Assembly: GCA_026398275.1 (NCBI GenBank)
Contig: JAPLTF010000055.1
Span: 1-64,000 of the forward strand
From: Verrucomicrobiota bacterium
GTDB lineage: Bacteria > Verrucomicrobiota > Verrucomicrobiia > Chthoniobacterales > Terrimicrobiaceae
DNA length: 64,000 nt
Direction: 5' to 3'
Shown here: positions 1-9,375 of the stretch, one piece after another
How the letters are laid out: the number at the start of each line of letters is the position of its first letter
How positions within the stretch are numbered: the first letter of the stretch is position 1
Notes under the pieces: model-generated
What the model saw: the letters and a program-made list of their open reading frames with translations, nothing else
The model's database searches: none
What the model was told of the DNA's origin: nothing
Translations under genes and position numbers: made by a program

Positions 1-90
1 AACGAGTCTCCGCTCATTACGGAGTCGTTCTTGCGGATAGGCCCTCACGGGCAGCCCGCGTCTTATGAACGGCAAACACACCACCTTTTT

Positions 91-1014
91 TCAAGGCAGA
101 AGTCGCCGATCCAAGCTGGCCCAGCAACCATAAAGTCTCGGGTGGTCGGCGAGGAGCGACATCGGAACAGCCGAGTCGGGAATCCGCTTCGAGATCATCA
201 GCGCGCTTAGGCGCAGGCCGAAGGGGTTGTCGTGGTGGCCGGGATGCCAGATCGATACCTTTTCGGCTTTCCATGTTTCGCGCGGGCCGACGGTCGCCGC
301 CTCGGTCGGCACCAGCGCGACATTGCCACCGCCGCTGGTGCGGGCGTTCTGGGTAATCGTGACCGGATGGAGCTTTACGAACCGTGTGCCCAGCTTGCGG
401 TATTCGGCCGGGGACGGCGGGGCGTCTTTGTATTTTCCCGTGCGGGGCAGCGGATCGTTGAACGCCCAGTGCTTGATCTCGCCCTGGCCGCCCTGCATCA
501 CGACGCAGCGGATGGCGTCGTAGCTCTTGCTGTAGGCGTCGAGGTCACCGCTCGGAAAATGCAGGTTCTTCTCGGGGATGCGCAGCGCCTTGTCGATCCG
601 GTTGAAACAAAGGTCCTTGTCCGCCTTGGCGAACGAGAGCGGATGCGTCGTGTCCACCGTCTTCCCGTCGATGACCCATTCGTCCATGCCCCAGAAATGC
701 GAGTCGTGCTTTTTCAGGTTGATCCCTAGGGCGTTGACCATCCGCGCGACGACCGGCAACTGCTCAGTCGGTCCGATCGGGCCGCAGATGCCGGCCGGGT
801 TGTCCGGCGTGCTCTGCCGCCAAGCATCAATGTATTCCAGCGCCTCGGCGGCGTAGAACTCCTGGACCGTGTCGTAGAAATGAATGGTGAATCCCGGCCG
901 AGAGAGGCCCTTGAGCTTCTTTTCGTCGATCCGCGCTGCATCGGCGAGGAGCTCGGGTTCTAGTGTCGTGTAATCCCACCAAGCGGGGGCGAGTTTGCTG
1001 ATTGGTCTTGGCAT
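91..1014 (-). CDS. NagB-like glucosamine-6-phosphate isomerase/deaminase family protein
   Basis: A 307-residue protein of the glucosamine-6-phosphate isomerase / 6-phosphogluconolactonase superfamily. It shows a glycine-rich [15 protein letters not shown] segment near residue 75, FWGMDEW (like the FxxDEY of NagB), and [14 protein letters not shown], which resembles the catalytic GxDGHIAFNEP loop but is altered and longer. The start at 1014 (ATG) is preferred over an upstream ATG that would run into the PIG-L gene. Only 4 bases separate it from that gene, so the two are co-transcribed. Pairing with a deacetylase suggests amino-sugar handling, but the changed loop makes the reaction uncertain. 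The 90 bases downstream hold nothing I recognise. Confidence 0.75.
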   Translation of the reverse strand: MPRPISKLAPAWWDYTTLEPELLADAARIDEKKLKGLSRPGFTIHFYDTVQEFYAAEALEYIDAWRQSTPDNPAGICGPIGPTEQLPVVARMVNALGINLKKHDSHFWGMDEWVIDGKTVDTTHPLSFAKADKDLCFNRIDKALRIPEKNLHFPSGDLDAYSKSYDAIRCVVMQGGQGEIKHWAFNDPLPRTGKYKDAPPSPAEYRKLGTRFVKLHPVTITQNARTSGGGNVALVPTEAATVGPRETWKAEKVSIWHPGHHDNPFGLRLSALMISKRIPDSAVPMSLLADHPRLYGCWASLDRRLLP

Positions 1015-1018
1015 AATT

Positions 1019-1786
1019 CTAAGGATGAAGTTTGAAGGATGAAGGATGAAGCAAATCGGAAATGGGGTCGAAGTCTTCCAGGCCGAAACCGAGGTGCGAG
1101 TGCCGGCGCCAGCCTTCGGCAAATTCATATTTTCCGCTCATGCGACCGACCTCGCGGCTCATACGCTTCATTTCGTCGAGGTAGGCGTCCATCCCCTGCG
1201 TGACACCGAGCCATTCCTTCTGGGATGCATGGCAGGCGAGCATCGCACGCTTGCGGGCGAGCACCGGGCCGATGTCGATGAAGAAATGCGGGGCGACCGG
1301 CTGGCGCAGCCCGTCGTTGAGGCCGTGGGGCAGCGCGTGATAGAGCGCGACCGGCTTGTCGTAAGTGGCGACGTCTGGTTGCGTCACGAAGTTCTTCATC
1401 GCCCTAGTGAACGCGCCCGTGACGACGAGCCTCGTCGTGTTCTGGTGGTCCTCCATGTAGTCCTGCGGCGACTGCGTGAGGATGATGTCCGGCTGGACTT
1501 GGCGAATGACCGCCGCCGCACGCGCCACCGAGGGGGCATCGTAAAAAACGCCGAGATCATCGAACAACGGCGGTTGGGCAGTTCCTCCGGCTAGCTTGGC
1601 CGAGGCTTGCGCCTCCTCCCAGCGCACGGCTGCGGCCTCCTCGCGCGAAAGCGTGGCCGACCCGCAGCAGCCATTCGCTAGGTTCCAGAGATGGATTTCA
1701 CATCCCGCGTCTTTCAGGCGCAGGAGTGTCCCGGCCATCATGAATTCAATGTCATCGGGGTGGGTGGCGGCGGCGAGGGCTATCAT
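1019..1786 (-). CDS. PIG-L family (GlcNAc-PI-type) deacetylase
   Basis: A 255-residue PIG-L (LmbE-like) deacetylase. The zinc-binding AxHPDD motif is at residues 7-12 (ATHPDDIEF), and the second metal histidine region appears as EDHQNTTRL. The family removes N-acyl groups from amino sugars or other small molecules. I chose ATG 1786 because the motif must begin close to the N terminus; longer forms have low-complexity shadow sequence upstream. It lies 50 bases after the rhamnose mutarotase gene and 4 bases before the NagB-like gene, consistent with a shared transcript. The substrate cannot be told from sequence. Confidence 0.85.
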   Translation of the reverse strand: MIALAAATHPDDIEFMMAGTLLRLKDAGCEIHLWNLANGCCGSATLSREEAAAVRWEEAQASAKLAGGTAQPPLFDDLGVFYDAPSVARAAAVIRQVQPDIILTQSPQDYMEDHQNTTRLVVTGAFTRAMKNFVTQPDVATYDKPVALYHALPHGLNDGLRQPVAPHFFIDIGPVLARKRAMLACHASQKEWLGVTQGMDAYLDEMKRMSREVGRMSGKYEFAEGWRRHSHLGFGLEDFDPISDLLHPSSFKLHP

Positions 1787-1836
1787 GGAACCAGTAGTGG
1801 TGAGGTGATTTGCATTGGTGGTAGTCAGAAGGAGAC

Positions 1837-2178
1837 TCAGTCGGCGTGAAAAACCTCTTCCATCTCCGCCCACCATTCGCCCTCCGCGCGGTCGGGGAGT
1901 GGTTGCTGACACGGCTTGCAGAGCGCCCACCATTCCTGGGTCTTCGGGTCGGCGGCCATGCGGGCGGAGTCTGCTTCGATGTCCGCCCCGGTGTATTCAA
2001 AGTAGCTGAAGAGATAGTGGTTTCCGTCCAGACGCCTGCGCAGAAAGATTGAGTAGTTGCGAATGTTGCAGTCCTTGATTTTCTCGAGGACCTCGGGCCA
2101 GACCGCGGCGTGCAGCCGCTTGTATTCTTCGAGTTTCTCGGGGCGCAGGCCGATGACGGATCCGTAGCGTGTTTTCAT
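1837..2178 (-). CDS. rhaM: L-rhamnose mutarotase
   Basis: A 113-residue protein with the full RhaM signature: an N-terminal RYGSVIGLRPEKLEEYKRLHAAVWPEV, the FSYFEYTG strand, and a tryptophan-rich end with EWWALCKPCQQPLP. RhaM interconverts alpha and beta anomers of L-rhamnose; related enzymes act on L-fucose. Its length is close to the E. coli enzyme (about 104 residues). It lies 6 bases downstream of rhaT, so transport and anomer conversion are co-expressed. Rhamnose isomerase and kinase genes are not present nearby, which points to a different catabolic route or to genes elsewhere. Confidence 0.93.
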   Translation of the reverse strand: MKTRYGSVIGLRPEKLEEYKRLHAAVWPEVLEKIKDCNIRNYSIFLRRRLDGNHYLFSYFEYTGADIEADSARMAADPKTQEWWALCKPCQQPLPDRAEGEWWAEMEEVFHAD

Positions 2179-2184
2179 GGGTGT

Positions 2185-3243
2185 TCAGTGTGCGGCGAGG
2201 GCGGCGCCCAGATAATTCCCGTAGGCGAGGGCGAGGACGGCGGAAAGAAGGACGAGCAATGCCGCTCCGAGGGAGGACCACGTGCGCGGGCGGCAGCCCT
2301 GCCACTCGCGGAGCATAACCCCGGCAAGGCTGCTGAAGAGCACGAGCATGATCATGTGGATGCCCCAGCTCGAGAACTTGTAGTCGCCCATCCGGACGTG
2401 CCCGAGCCCGTAAAAAAAGAACTGCCCATACCAGAGGCAGCCGGTCAGGAGGGCGAGAGCGAAGTTGGCCGGCAGGGCACTCCGCTCGGGTCCGGAGGGC
2501 AGTTCCACGTATTCACCGAAGGTGCGGTGGCGCGCGTGCAGCCAGAGGCAGTAGATCCCGGTGGAAAGGAAGGCGCCGGTATTGGAAAAAATATAGATGA
2601 CGTTGCCTTGGAAGACGCCTGCCCCGTGGGCGGCGGCGACGTCGGCGACCGGCTGGCCGGCCGCGAGCGAAAACCCATACACTGCGGACAGAACGCCCGC
2701 GAGCAGGCAGAGCGGAATCCCCTTCCCCAGATTGAACCCGGTGGCATTGCTGCCGAGATCCATTTCCTTGAGCCGGCCGGCCAGTCCGGAAAGCAGGATT
2801 CCCAGCGTGCCGATCGCAATACCAGCAATCACCCAGCCCGCGCCGGGGCGACCGAAGACCGCCGCCAGCTGCCCGGAAACCAGAGGCGGCAGCAACGTGC
2901 CAAGCACGCAGGAAATCCCGATCGCGATCGCATAGGTGAGCGAAAAGCCGATGTGCCGGATCGCCAGCCCGAAGGCGGTTCCGCCGATGCCGTAAAGGGC
3001 ACCGAGGAGAAACGAATTGCGCATCGCGAACGCCGGAGCCTCCGCCAAAACGCGGGCGAGTTCCGGGATTGTCAGCCATGCCCCCACAACCGGAAGCGCC
3101 AGCCAGCACACTGAGGCTTGCGCCAGCCAATACGTCTGCCACGACCACCCGCGCGTCGCCTTCTGCGGCGTGTAGCAGAGAGCGGCGGAAATCGCGCCGA
3201 TCGCATGCAGGGCGATGCCGAGTATTGGGTTGGCGGCGATCAT
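2185..3243 (-). CDS. rhaT: L-rhamnose:proton symporter RhaT
   Basis: A 352-residue integral membrane protein with about ten hydrophobic segments. RhaT hallmarks include an N terminus NPILGIALHAIGAISAALCYTPQKATRGWSW and a GKGIPLCLLAGVLSAVYGFSLAAGQP segment. It imports L-rhamnose (sometimes related 6-deoxysugars) with a proton across the inner membrane. The ATG at 3243 overlaps the stop of the upstream UroD-like gene by four bases (ATGA), which fixes the start and suggests translational coupling. rhaM follows directly. Confidence 0.93.
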   Translation of the reverse strand: MIAANPILGIALHAIGAISAALCYTPQKATRGWSWQTYWLAQASVCWLALPVVGAWLTIPELARVLAEAPAFAMRNSFLLGALYGIGGTAFGLAIRHIGFSLTYAIAIGISCVLGTLLPPLVSGQLAAVFGRPGAGWVIAGIAIGTLGILLSGLAGRLKEMDLGSNATGFNLGKGIPLCLLAGVLSAVYGFSLAAGQPVADVAAAHGAGVFQGNVIYIFSNTGAFLSTGIYCLWLHARHRTFGEYVELPSGPERSALPANFALALLTGCLWYGQFFFYGLGHVRMGDYKFSSWGIHMIMLVLFSSLAGVMLREWQGCRPRTWSSLGAALLVLLSAVLALAYGNYLGAALAAH

Positions 3244-4283
3244 GCGGGATTTGTTTCGTTCGCCGCTTCGAAGAGTGCCTGAATATTGGCTGGCGGGATG
3301 TCGGGCAGGATCGCTTCGTGGCTGGGGGAGATGACCAGGCCGGTCGGGAAAAGCGCCCGCAGCTCGCGCACCCGCTGGCGCACGGCCTCCGGGGTTCCAT
3401 GGACCAGGAGGTTTTGCGCATCGACGCCCCCGCAGAAGGAGACTTTGCCGGGGAATGTTTTTTTCAGATGTTCGGCGTCCATATCGGCGGCGAGCGCCTG
3501 GATCGGGTGGATGGCATCCGCTCCCAGATCCACAAGATCTTGCACGATCGGGCAGATCGCGCCGCACGAGTGGTGGATGACTTTCAGACCGAAGGAATGG
3601 GCTTGCTCGATGAGCTTGCGGGTGCCGGGGAAAACGTAGCGCTTGAGCTGCTCGGCAGAAACCATTAGCGCGTTCTGACTCCCAAAATCATTGCCGATGA
3701 GCACCGCGTGAAGACGGCCATCGGCCGCGCGGTAGAAAATTTCGTTGGCCTCGAGGTAGAATTCCAGAATCCGGTCGAGCACGGCCTGGAACATCTCCGG
3801 CGACTCCATCATGGTCATAAGCGCGTTCTCCATCCCGAAGGCTGCGCATGCATCCTGGAAATGGGCCGACCACATCACGCCCAGCACGGCATAGTCCTCT
3901 GGCGCGGCTGTGATGGCTTTCCGGCACTCCTCTTCGTTCATGTGATCGTGCGGAGACGGCCACGGGAACTCGTTGATCCTTGAAGGATCGTCGATATCCT
4001 CAAAAAATCCCGGCGAGGTGAGTGTGCGTTCCGTGTAGTCCTCCGACGAGGCCTTGGCAAAATCGAACGCGCAGGCGATGTGGTTCGACGGCGGGTGGTG
4101 GTAGGGCACCTCGACGGGATAGAGATCGTCATTGAGCTTCCGCTTGAGTTCATCCAGGGAGGCGACCCCGAAGTAGGCAAACAACGCGTCGATGGCATCC
4201 GGTGTCGGAATGCCGAGCCAGCTCGCGGGGCGGTCCACCGGCTTGCGCTCAATGGTGGCATGGAATCGTTCTTTGTGTGTCAT
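3240..4283 (-). CDS. Uroporphyrinogen decarboxylase-like (URO-D/MtaA superfamily) protein
   Basis: A 347-residue TIM-barrel protein of the URO-D superfamily, closer to the methyltransferase branch (MtaA/CmuA-like) than to true HemE. The metal-ligand-type motif IHHSCGAIC is near residue 240, and HPIQALAADMDAEHLKKTFPGKVSFCGGVD is the family's C-terminal barrel region. It begins THKERFHATIERKPVDRPA, the usual start of this branch. It is translationally coupled to rhaT, and no haem-synthesis gene is nearby. Proteins of this group are frequent in PVC-bacteria sugar clusters, but their reaction is unknown to me; a sugar or methyl-transfer role is only inference. Confidence 0.8.
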   Translation of the reverse strand: MTHKERFHATIERKPVDRPASWLGIPTPDAIDALFAYFGVASLDELKRKLNDDLYPVEVPYHHPPSNHIACAFDFAKASSEDYTERTLTSPGFFEDIDDPSRINEFPWPSPHDHMNEEECRKAITAAPEDYAVLGVMWSAHFQDACAAFGMENALMTMMESPEMFQAVLDRILEFYLEANEIFYRAADGRLHAVLIGNDFGSQNALMVSAEQLKRYVFPGTRKLIEQAHSFGLKVIHHSCGAICPIVQDLVDLGADAIHPIQALAADMDAEHLKKTFPGKVSFCGGVDAQNLLVHGTPEAVRQRVRELRALFPTGLVISPSHEAILPDIPPANIQALFEAANETNPA

Positions 4284-4327
4284 GGGCTTCTTGGTTGGAG
4301 AGTATGAATCACAAGTCTCAACGGATT

Positions 4328-6346
4328 TCAGAATTGCAGCTCGACCATCTGGTGGCAGGAGAAGGTCGGAAGCCGCAAGGTGGCTAGTGCTCCGTCTTGA
4401 TCAACAACCGGCAGATCCGTCCCCTGAGGCACAAGCCGTGCGCTGCGGAAGGGAGTCGCAAGCGTGACTTCGATGTCGTGCAGCGGCGGCAGGTCCTCGA
4501 TCACTTCGACGCTGCGCCCGCCGGAGGTATTGCCTCCGGAGAGCTGGATCACGCCTCCCCGGCTCACGGTCGGTGCGTAAAGCAGGTGGAGGATATAGCG
4601 GTTCTCCGCCGGTTGGGAGGCGAGGGTGACGCGTGCGGTGGACGGGAGGTTAGTCGAGAGGGTGAGCGCGTCACCAAGGAATCCGCGAATGGCGCGCACA
4701 ATGAACTCGCGGTAGGCCACCGCCCCGAAGGCGCGGTAATGGCGGAAGACCGGGTGGGCGAAGTAGAGGATGTTCCCATAGCGCACGCCGCAGTCGAAAC
4801 CGGATGGCTCCTCGTGATTCGGCGTGTGCTGGTGGCTGCAGAAATGCTCCCAGGTCCGGTTGAAAAACGGTTCGAAGATCTGGCCGAGTGATTCGCCTTT
4901 TGTCACGCGGATGCGGTGCGAGCGTTCATACATGACCTCCGGCATGGCGACGAACGGGGCGCGCAAGTCTGGGCGCGGCAGCATGTAGTCGGGACAGAAT
5001 GGGCTGGGGCCGCCGTAATCGGCACCGAGATTGAATGCGAATTCCGCGCGGTCCTTCCACATGCCGCTTTCGCCGGAGAGGATGAGCTTGCCGCCCTGCG
5101 CGAGGTAGGTGTCGAGCTTTGCCTTCAGGTCCTCGTCTATGCGAATGTCGTCGGGCAGCACGAGCGCCTTGTAGCGGGCGAAGTCCATCGTGCGATCGAT
5201 GAGACCGAACAGAAAATGGCTTTCCAACAGGACGCGGCAAACCCCCTCGTCGGACGGGGACTCGCGCTGGGTGTGGCTCTCCGCCTCGCTGGAAAGGACG
5301 CCGAGATCGAATACCTGCTCCGCGCCACGGCACCACGGTTCCTTGCTCTCCACCTCGCGGTAAGCCTCCCCGATTATGTGGTAGGTTGAGGGATCGAGCG
5401 TTCCATTCGGGTGCAGTTGATCTCCGACGCTGCACTTCGCCCCGAAGGCCAGCATGGCCGCGCACTCGTAGCGGAGGGCGTTCGGGTGCTTGTATCCACC
5501 GAACTCGCCCCAGGTCGTATGGAACTTTCCGGTCATGCCGAGGAAGTCCAACGGCAGGTTGCAGGCATACTTGGCCGACATCGGGAAATGGTCGTAGCCC
5601 CAGCCACCGGTCGGCAGCGACTCAAGTTCGAGGTGGCTGAAATACGGGAAAATGTCGTGCCGCCCGCGCGGGATGTGCCCGGCATTGTGCAGGATCGGCA
5701 TGTCCGCGCGGAGGGACTTCGCCGCCTCGGTGGTGCGCTGATAGTAGTTTTCCAGGGCCAGACGGGACGACTCTTTGCGATCCTCCTCTTTTTCGGGATC
5801 AAGCCCGTTGGCTTTCATGAAATCGAGGCTCCAGCGACCGCAGGACTGGTTCTGGCTGATGATGTCGAGGAAGATGCCGTCGCAATCCGGGAACAGCCGC
5901 ACCGCCTCGCGGATTTGTTCGCAGAGGTAATCCAGATACGGACTGTGAAAATCCATCATGTGGAACCCGGGCTGGAGCGGGCTCTGCGCCCAGCCAGTGT
6001 AGGCGCCGTCCTTGTTGACCTCCCGCCATTCCGGATGTTCGTAGGAGGCGAGGTTGTCCACGCCGGCCGAGAGATAGACCGGCGCGTTGATCCCGGCCTC
6101 CTTGGTCGCGTCGTATTGTGCGCGCAGCAGGTCGAATCCGAGCTGCGGGTGGATTTTCCCCACGGAGGTCGGGTGGTAGCTCCACCCATGATGGCACTTG
6201 GAGAAAAGTGTGATCGAATCGACGGCAGCCGCCTGCAGCGTTTCCTTCCAGGCCGTCGCATCGAAGCTTTTTCCGACGCCCGGAACATGCTGCGAGGTGT
6301 GGAAATCTAGGTGTATCTGGCGGTAACGAAGTGCGTAATGCGTCAT
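4328..6346 (-). CDS. GHL6-type glycoside hydrolase with beta-galactosidase trimerisation-like domain
   Basis: A 672-residue protein without signal peptide. The N-terminal ~350 residues look like the hypothetical glycosyl hydrolase 6 (GHL6) TIM barrel: RQIHLDFHTS at residues 9-18, SITLFSKCHHGWSYHPT, and DGIFLDII near residue 157 supplying acidic residues. The middle part (LDTYLAQGGKLILSGESGMW) is the glutamine-amidotransferase-like fold seen as the trimerisation domain of GH42-type enzymes. It sits between a GH29 fucosidase gene (35 bases upstream) and the URO-D-like gene. A fucosidase- or galactosidase-like activity is plausible but not proven; the substrate is unknown. Confidence 0.75.
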   Translation of the reverse strand: MTHYALRYRQIHLDFHTSQHVPGVGKSFDATAWKETLQAAAVDSITLFSKCHHGWSYHPTSVGKIHPQLGFDLLRAQYDATKEAGINAPVYLSAGVDNLASYEHPEWREVNKDGAYTGWAQSPLQPGFHMMDFHSPYLDYLCEQIREAVRLFPDCDGIFLDIISQNQSCGRWSLDFMKANGLDPEKEEDRKESSRLALENYYQRTTEAAKSLRADMPILHNAGHIPRGRHDIFPYFSHLELESLPTGGWGYDHFPMSAKYACNLPLDFLGMTGKFHTTWGEFGGYKHPNALRYECAAMLAFGAKCSVGDQLHPNGTLDPSTYHIIGEAYREVESKEPWCRGAEQVFDLGVLSSEAESHTQRESPSDEGVCRVLLESHFLFGLIDRTMDFARYKALVLPDDIRIDEDLKAKLDTYLAQGGKLILSGESGMWKDRAEFAFNLGADYGGPSPFCPDYMLPRPDLRAPFVAMPEVMYERSHRIRVTKGESLGQIFEPFFNRTWEHFCSHQHTPNHEEPSGFDCGVRYGNILYFAHPVFRHYRAFGAVAYREFIVRAIRGFLGDALTLSTNLPSTARVTLASQPAENRYILHLLYAPTVSRGGVIQLSGGNTSGGRSVEVIEDLPPLHDIEVTLATPFRSARLVPQGTDLPVVDQDGALATLRLPTFSCHQMVELQF

Positions 6347-6381
6347 GGTGTGGTTGGAAGCTTGCTCTGTTGTTTACTGCC

Positions 6382-7392
6382 TCACCTCGCGAGAAGGTCG
6401 AGATTTTTCCTCAGCCGCTGGAGGGCTCCGATGTATTTTTCGGGGATGAGGCCGTGTTTGTCCGGACCGACGTCGAGGAGGAGGTTCGTGCCGCGGCTGA
6501 TGCTCACCAGATACATGCCGAGCAGTTCCTCGTCGCTGCGCGGTTGGTCTTCCTCGGTGAAGAACCATTCGCGTCCGATCGGGTCGCAGACCTCGCCGGG
6601 CATGTAGTAGCGCTTACCTTCGATTTCGCGCCATTTGACGTGACCGGTGTGGCTGTTGGGCAAGAAGCGTTCAATGGCAATGAGGTCCGCCGGCCAGGCT
6701 TTGGCGATCGGGTAGGTCGAGCCGTCGCTGATCCCGTTGTTCATCATGATGACCGCCTGCGGCTGGAGGCTGGCGATCTGGTTGTAGAGTTCCTGGCGGT
6801 AGCAACGCGGCAGAACCATGGGAATGTCGATCCAGACCTCGGCGACTTCACCGTAGTTGGTGAGGAGTTCCCCGATCTGCGCGCTTTGAAAATCCCGATA
6901 CTCACGGGTGGTGAAGGCAAGCTGCACCCGCTCGGGAAACAAGGCGCGCTCCTCAGCGGCGGTGTCGGAAAATGTTCGGGATCCGAATTTATTGTGATTG
7001 TCCCACGAGCAATAATAGAAGCCCGGCAGCACGCCGCGCTTTTCGCACGCATTCACGAAGGTCTCGACCACATCGGTTTTGTTCCCGCTGGTGCCGACGT
7101 GGTAGTCGTTGAGCTTCGTCGGCCAGAGGCAATGGCCGGCCACGTGCTTGGTCGTGAGCACGGCGTATTTCATCCCGGTATCCCGGGCGACGCAGACCCA
7201 CTGGTCCACATCGAGCTTGTCGGGCGCGTAGGCGGTGGAAGGCAGGTCGCCCTTGGATAGCTCGTCGCCATCAAACGTGCTCATCCCGAAATGGATGAAC
7301 ATGCCGAATTTCAGGGCTTCCCACTTTTGGAGCTGATCGAGGCTGAGGCGCTGGGCGCCTTCCTTGATCGTTGCACTCGTCGGGCTTTCCAT
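6382..7392 (-). CDS. GH29 alpha-L-fucosidase
   Basis: A 336-residue GH29 catalytic domain with no C-terminal module. Hallmarks are KFGMFIHFG near residue 30, YAVLTTKHVAGHCLWPT (substrate-pocket histidines), and the nucleophile aspartate in EVAEVWIDIP around residue 189. The end, SRGTNLLLDVGPDKHG, matches the family's conserved NLLLNVGP strand. No signal peptide is present, so it probably acts on imported fucosides in the cytoplasm. I prefer ATG 7392, five bases after the SDR stop; an earlier start would overlap that gene. It is the shorter of two GH29 genes in the run. Confidence 0.9.
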   Translation of the reverse strand: MESPTSATIKEGAQRLSLDQLQKWEALKFGMFIHFGMSTFDGDELSKGDLPSTAYAPDKLDVDQWVCVARDTGMKYAVLTTKHVAGHCLWPTKLNDYHVGTSGNKTDVVETFVNACEKRGVLPGFYYCSWDNHNKFGSRTFSDTAAEERALFPERVQLAFTTREYRDFQSAQIGELLTNYGEVAEVWIDIPMVLPRCYRQELYNQIASLQPQAVIMMNNGISDGSTYPIAKAWPADLIAIERFLPNSHTGHVKWREIEGKRYYMPGEVCDPIGREWFFTEEDQPRSDEELLGMYLVSISRGTNLLLDVGPDKHGLIPEKYIGALQRLRKNLDLLAR

Positions 7393-7397
7393 CGTGA

Positions 7398-8174
7398 TCA
7401 GTGCATCAAGCGCGTGGTGAGCCCGCAATCGACGACGAGGTTGATGCCGGTGATCGAACTGGCAAGCGGGGATCCGAGAAACGCGACCGTCTGGCCGATG
7501 TCCTCCGAAGTGGCGATCTTTCGCAGGGGATGGAGTCCGTTGACCCGATCCATGGTTGCCTTCGGATCCGGCGTGGAGGCCAGCCAGGCATCCAGCATGG
7601 GCGTATGCGTGAACCCGGGGCTGATCGTGTTCACCCGAATGCCCATAGGCCCGAGTTCCTGAGCCATGGAGCGGGTCATGGAGACTACGGCTCCTTTAGC
7701 AGCGCAATAGGCGGTGATTTCGGGAATGGTGAGGTCCGCATGAACACTGGCGATATGGATGATCGAGGCATCGGCGCCGAGCTTCAGCAGCGGGAGCATC
7801 CGCTTGCTCATCTCGAAAAGTCCCCGCAGATCGACTCCGATCACCTTGTCAAAATCCTCCATCGTAGAGCCCTCGAGTCCTTTGAAGAGGTTCACCCCGG
7901 CGTTGTTGACCAAGAGGTCCAGTTTGCCGTGCGTTTGCGCGATGCGATCCGCCATCCGGGCGATGTCGGCGGAGGAGGCGACATCGCCTTGAAGATACTC
8001 GGCGGAGCATCCGGAAGACCGCAGTTTATCGAGGGCTGCCAGTCCTGAGGTTTTTTCGCGGCTGTTAAGGATGACATGAGCACCGCAGCGGCCGAGGACC
8101 TGCGCGCAGCCGTAACCGATGCCCATGCTGGAGCCGGTGATGAGCACTACTTTTTTTGACCAATCGATATTCAT
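7398..8174 (-). CDS. SDR-family sugar (fucose/rhamnose-type) dehydrogenase, candidate
   Basis: A 258-residue classical short-chain dehydrogenase. The nucleotide-binding TGSSMGIG is at residues 13-20, NNAG at 90-93, and catalytic Ser143, Tyr156 and Lys160 are in place. The dinucleotide loop has NSRE, which does not settle NAD versus NADP. It resembles the SDR at 57821-58630 (both have NNAGVN and IASVHA/IASVHT). Placed between a GH29 gene and an enolase-superfamily dehydratase, it probably oxidises the released deoxysugar at C1 or a later 2-keto intermediate. Confidence 0.85.
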   Translation of the reverse strand: MNIDWSKKVVLITGSSMGIGYGCAQVLGRCGAHVILNSREKTSGLAALDKLRSSGCSAEYLQGDVASSADIARMADRIAQTHGKLDLLVNNAGVNLFKGLEGSTMEDFDKVIGVDLRGLFEMSKRMLPLLKLGADASIIHIASVHADLTIPEITAYCAAKGAVVSMTRSMAQELGPMGIRVNTISPGFTHTPMLDAWLASTPDPKATMDRVNGLHPLRKIATSEDIGQTVAFLGSPLASSITGINLVVDCGLTTRLMH

Positions 8175-8201
8175 TTTTTGTTCTGTGGGTTGAGGGTGAT
8201 T

Positions 8202-9341
8202 TTACCAGTCCCCGACGGAGCCGTCGCTGCGCCAGCTTTCGGGGATCCAGTCGGTGAAAGGATTTTTTCGGAGAAACTCTTCGTCCATATCAACGCCGAT
8301 ACCCACCCCGGCGGGAGGCGAGGCCGCGCCGTCGCTTTCCACGGCGGGCACAAACGAGCAGTAGCGCCGCATGAAATCGTGGTGCTCGTGGCGGTGTTCG
8401 AGCGCGGTGAAATTCGGCAGGTGAAAGGCGAGATGCAGGCTGGTCGCGCCCTGATACGCGCTGTTGGGATTGTGCGGGTTCAGCGTCATGCCGAAGGTTT
8501 CCGCGACGGCACCGATGCGGACCATCTCCGAGAGGCCACCGGCATTCGAAACGTCGGGCTGGATGATGTCCACGAGCTGTTTCTCAAACACCTCGCGAAA
8601 TCCCCAGCGCGTGAACAGGCGCTCGCCAGTGGCCACCGGCGTCTTGAAATGAGGACGCAGCAACGCATATTCGTGGTTCCGTTCGGGGAGAATGGGCTCC
8701 TCGATCCAGAGCGGGTGCGTGTGGCGCACCTCCGCTTCCACCCGGATGGCAAACGCCGCCGAGCAGCGTCCGTGGAAATCCATCGCAAAGTCTCCCTCCT
8801 CGCCCATCACCTCGCGAACAGCCTCGCAGCAGCGGACGATCTGCCGGAAGGTTTGCGGTCCCTCCACCGCTTGAATGGCCGGAAGGGGGTAGATCTTTAC
8901 CGTGCCATAGCCGGCCGCCTTCGCTTCCAGCGCACGCCGTTTGAATTCCTCCGGATCGTTCGACAGCCCGAGGTTCGCGTAGAGCGGCACCCGGTCTCGG
9001 ACCGCACCGCCGAGGAGTTGATAGACAGGTTGCTTCTGCACTTTTCCGAAGATGTCCCAGAGTGCCACGTCCACGCCGGAAAGCGCGGATGTGATGATCG
9101 GGCCGCCGCGCCAGTAGCTGTGACGATAACAAACCTCCCAGTTCTTACGGATCTCGAGAGGATTTCTTCCGACGAGAAGCTTCTTGAGATCCTGCACCGC
9201 CCCGAGCACGCCGCGAGGCTTGGTCGGAAGCGTCGCCTCCCCCCAGCCGAACAAGCCGGGCTCATCGGTCTCGACTTTCACATAGGTCCAGTCGGTAACC
9301 GGGCTGGCGATGCTGTAGGCTTTGATGTCGGTGATTTTCAT
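8202..9341 (-). CDS. Enolase-superfamily sugar-acid dehydratase (D-galactonate dehydratase-like)
   Basis: A 379-residue enolase-superfamily enzyme of the mandelate racemase/galactonate dehydratase subgroup. Metal ligands are visible as Asp188 (in AMDFHGR), Glu214 (in WIEEP) and Glu240 (in ATGER). His190 of the D-x-H motif and His290 of NPHNP are the expected acid/base residues. QPDVSNAGG precedes the C-terminal barrel strand. Such enzymes dehydrate an aldonate to a 2-keto-3-deoxy acid. The linked SDR and 2-hydroxyacid dehydrogenase suggest one local pathway; which sugar acid is used cannot be read from the sequence. Confidence 0.9.
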   Translation of the reverse strand: MKITDIKAYSIASPVTDWTYVKVETDEPGLFGWGEATLPTKPRGVLGAVQDLKKLLVGRNPLEIRKNWEVCYRHSYWRGGPIITSALSGVDVALWDIFGKVQKQPVYQLLGGAVRDRVPLYANLGLSNDPEEFKRRALEAKAAGYGTVKIYPLPAIQAVEGPQTFRQIVRCCEAVREVMGEEGDFAMDFHGRCSAAFAIRVEAEVRHTHPLWIEEPILPERNHEYALLRPHFKTPVATGERLFTRWGFREVFEKQLVDIIQPDVSNAGGLSEMVRIGAVAETFGMTLNPHNPNSAYQGATSLHLAFHLPNFTALEHRHEHHDFMRRYCSFVPAVESDGAASPPAGVGIGVDMDEEFLRKNPFTDWIPESWRSDGSVGDW

Positions 9342-9375
9342 GGGTGATGCGTCTGTCAGGAAAAGGCCGCTTGCT

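Noticed and set aside
1-90. Possible tRNA or terminator at the left edge
   Set aside because: No cloverleaf or clear stem with U-run was found.
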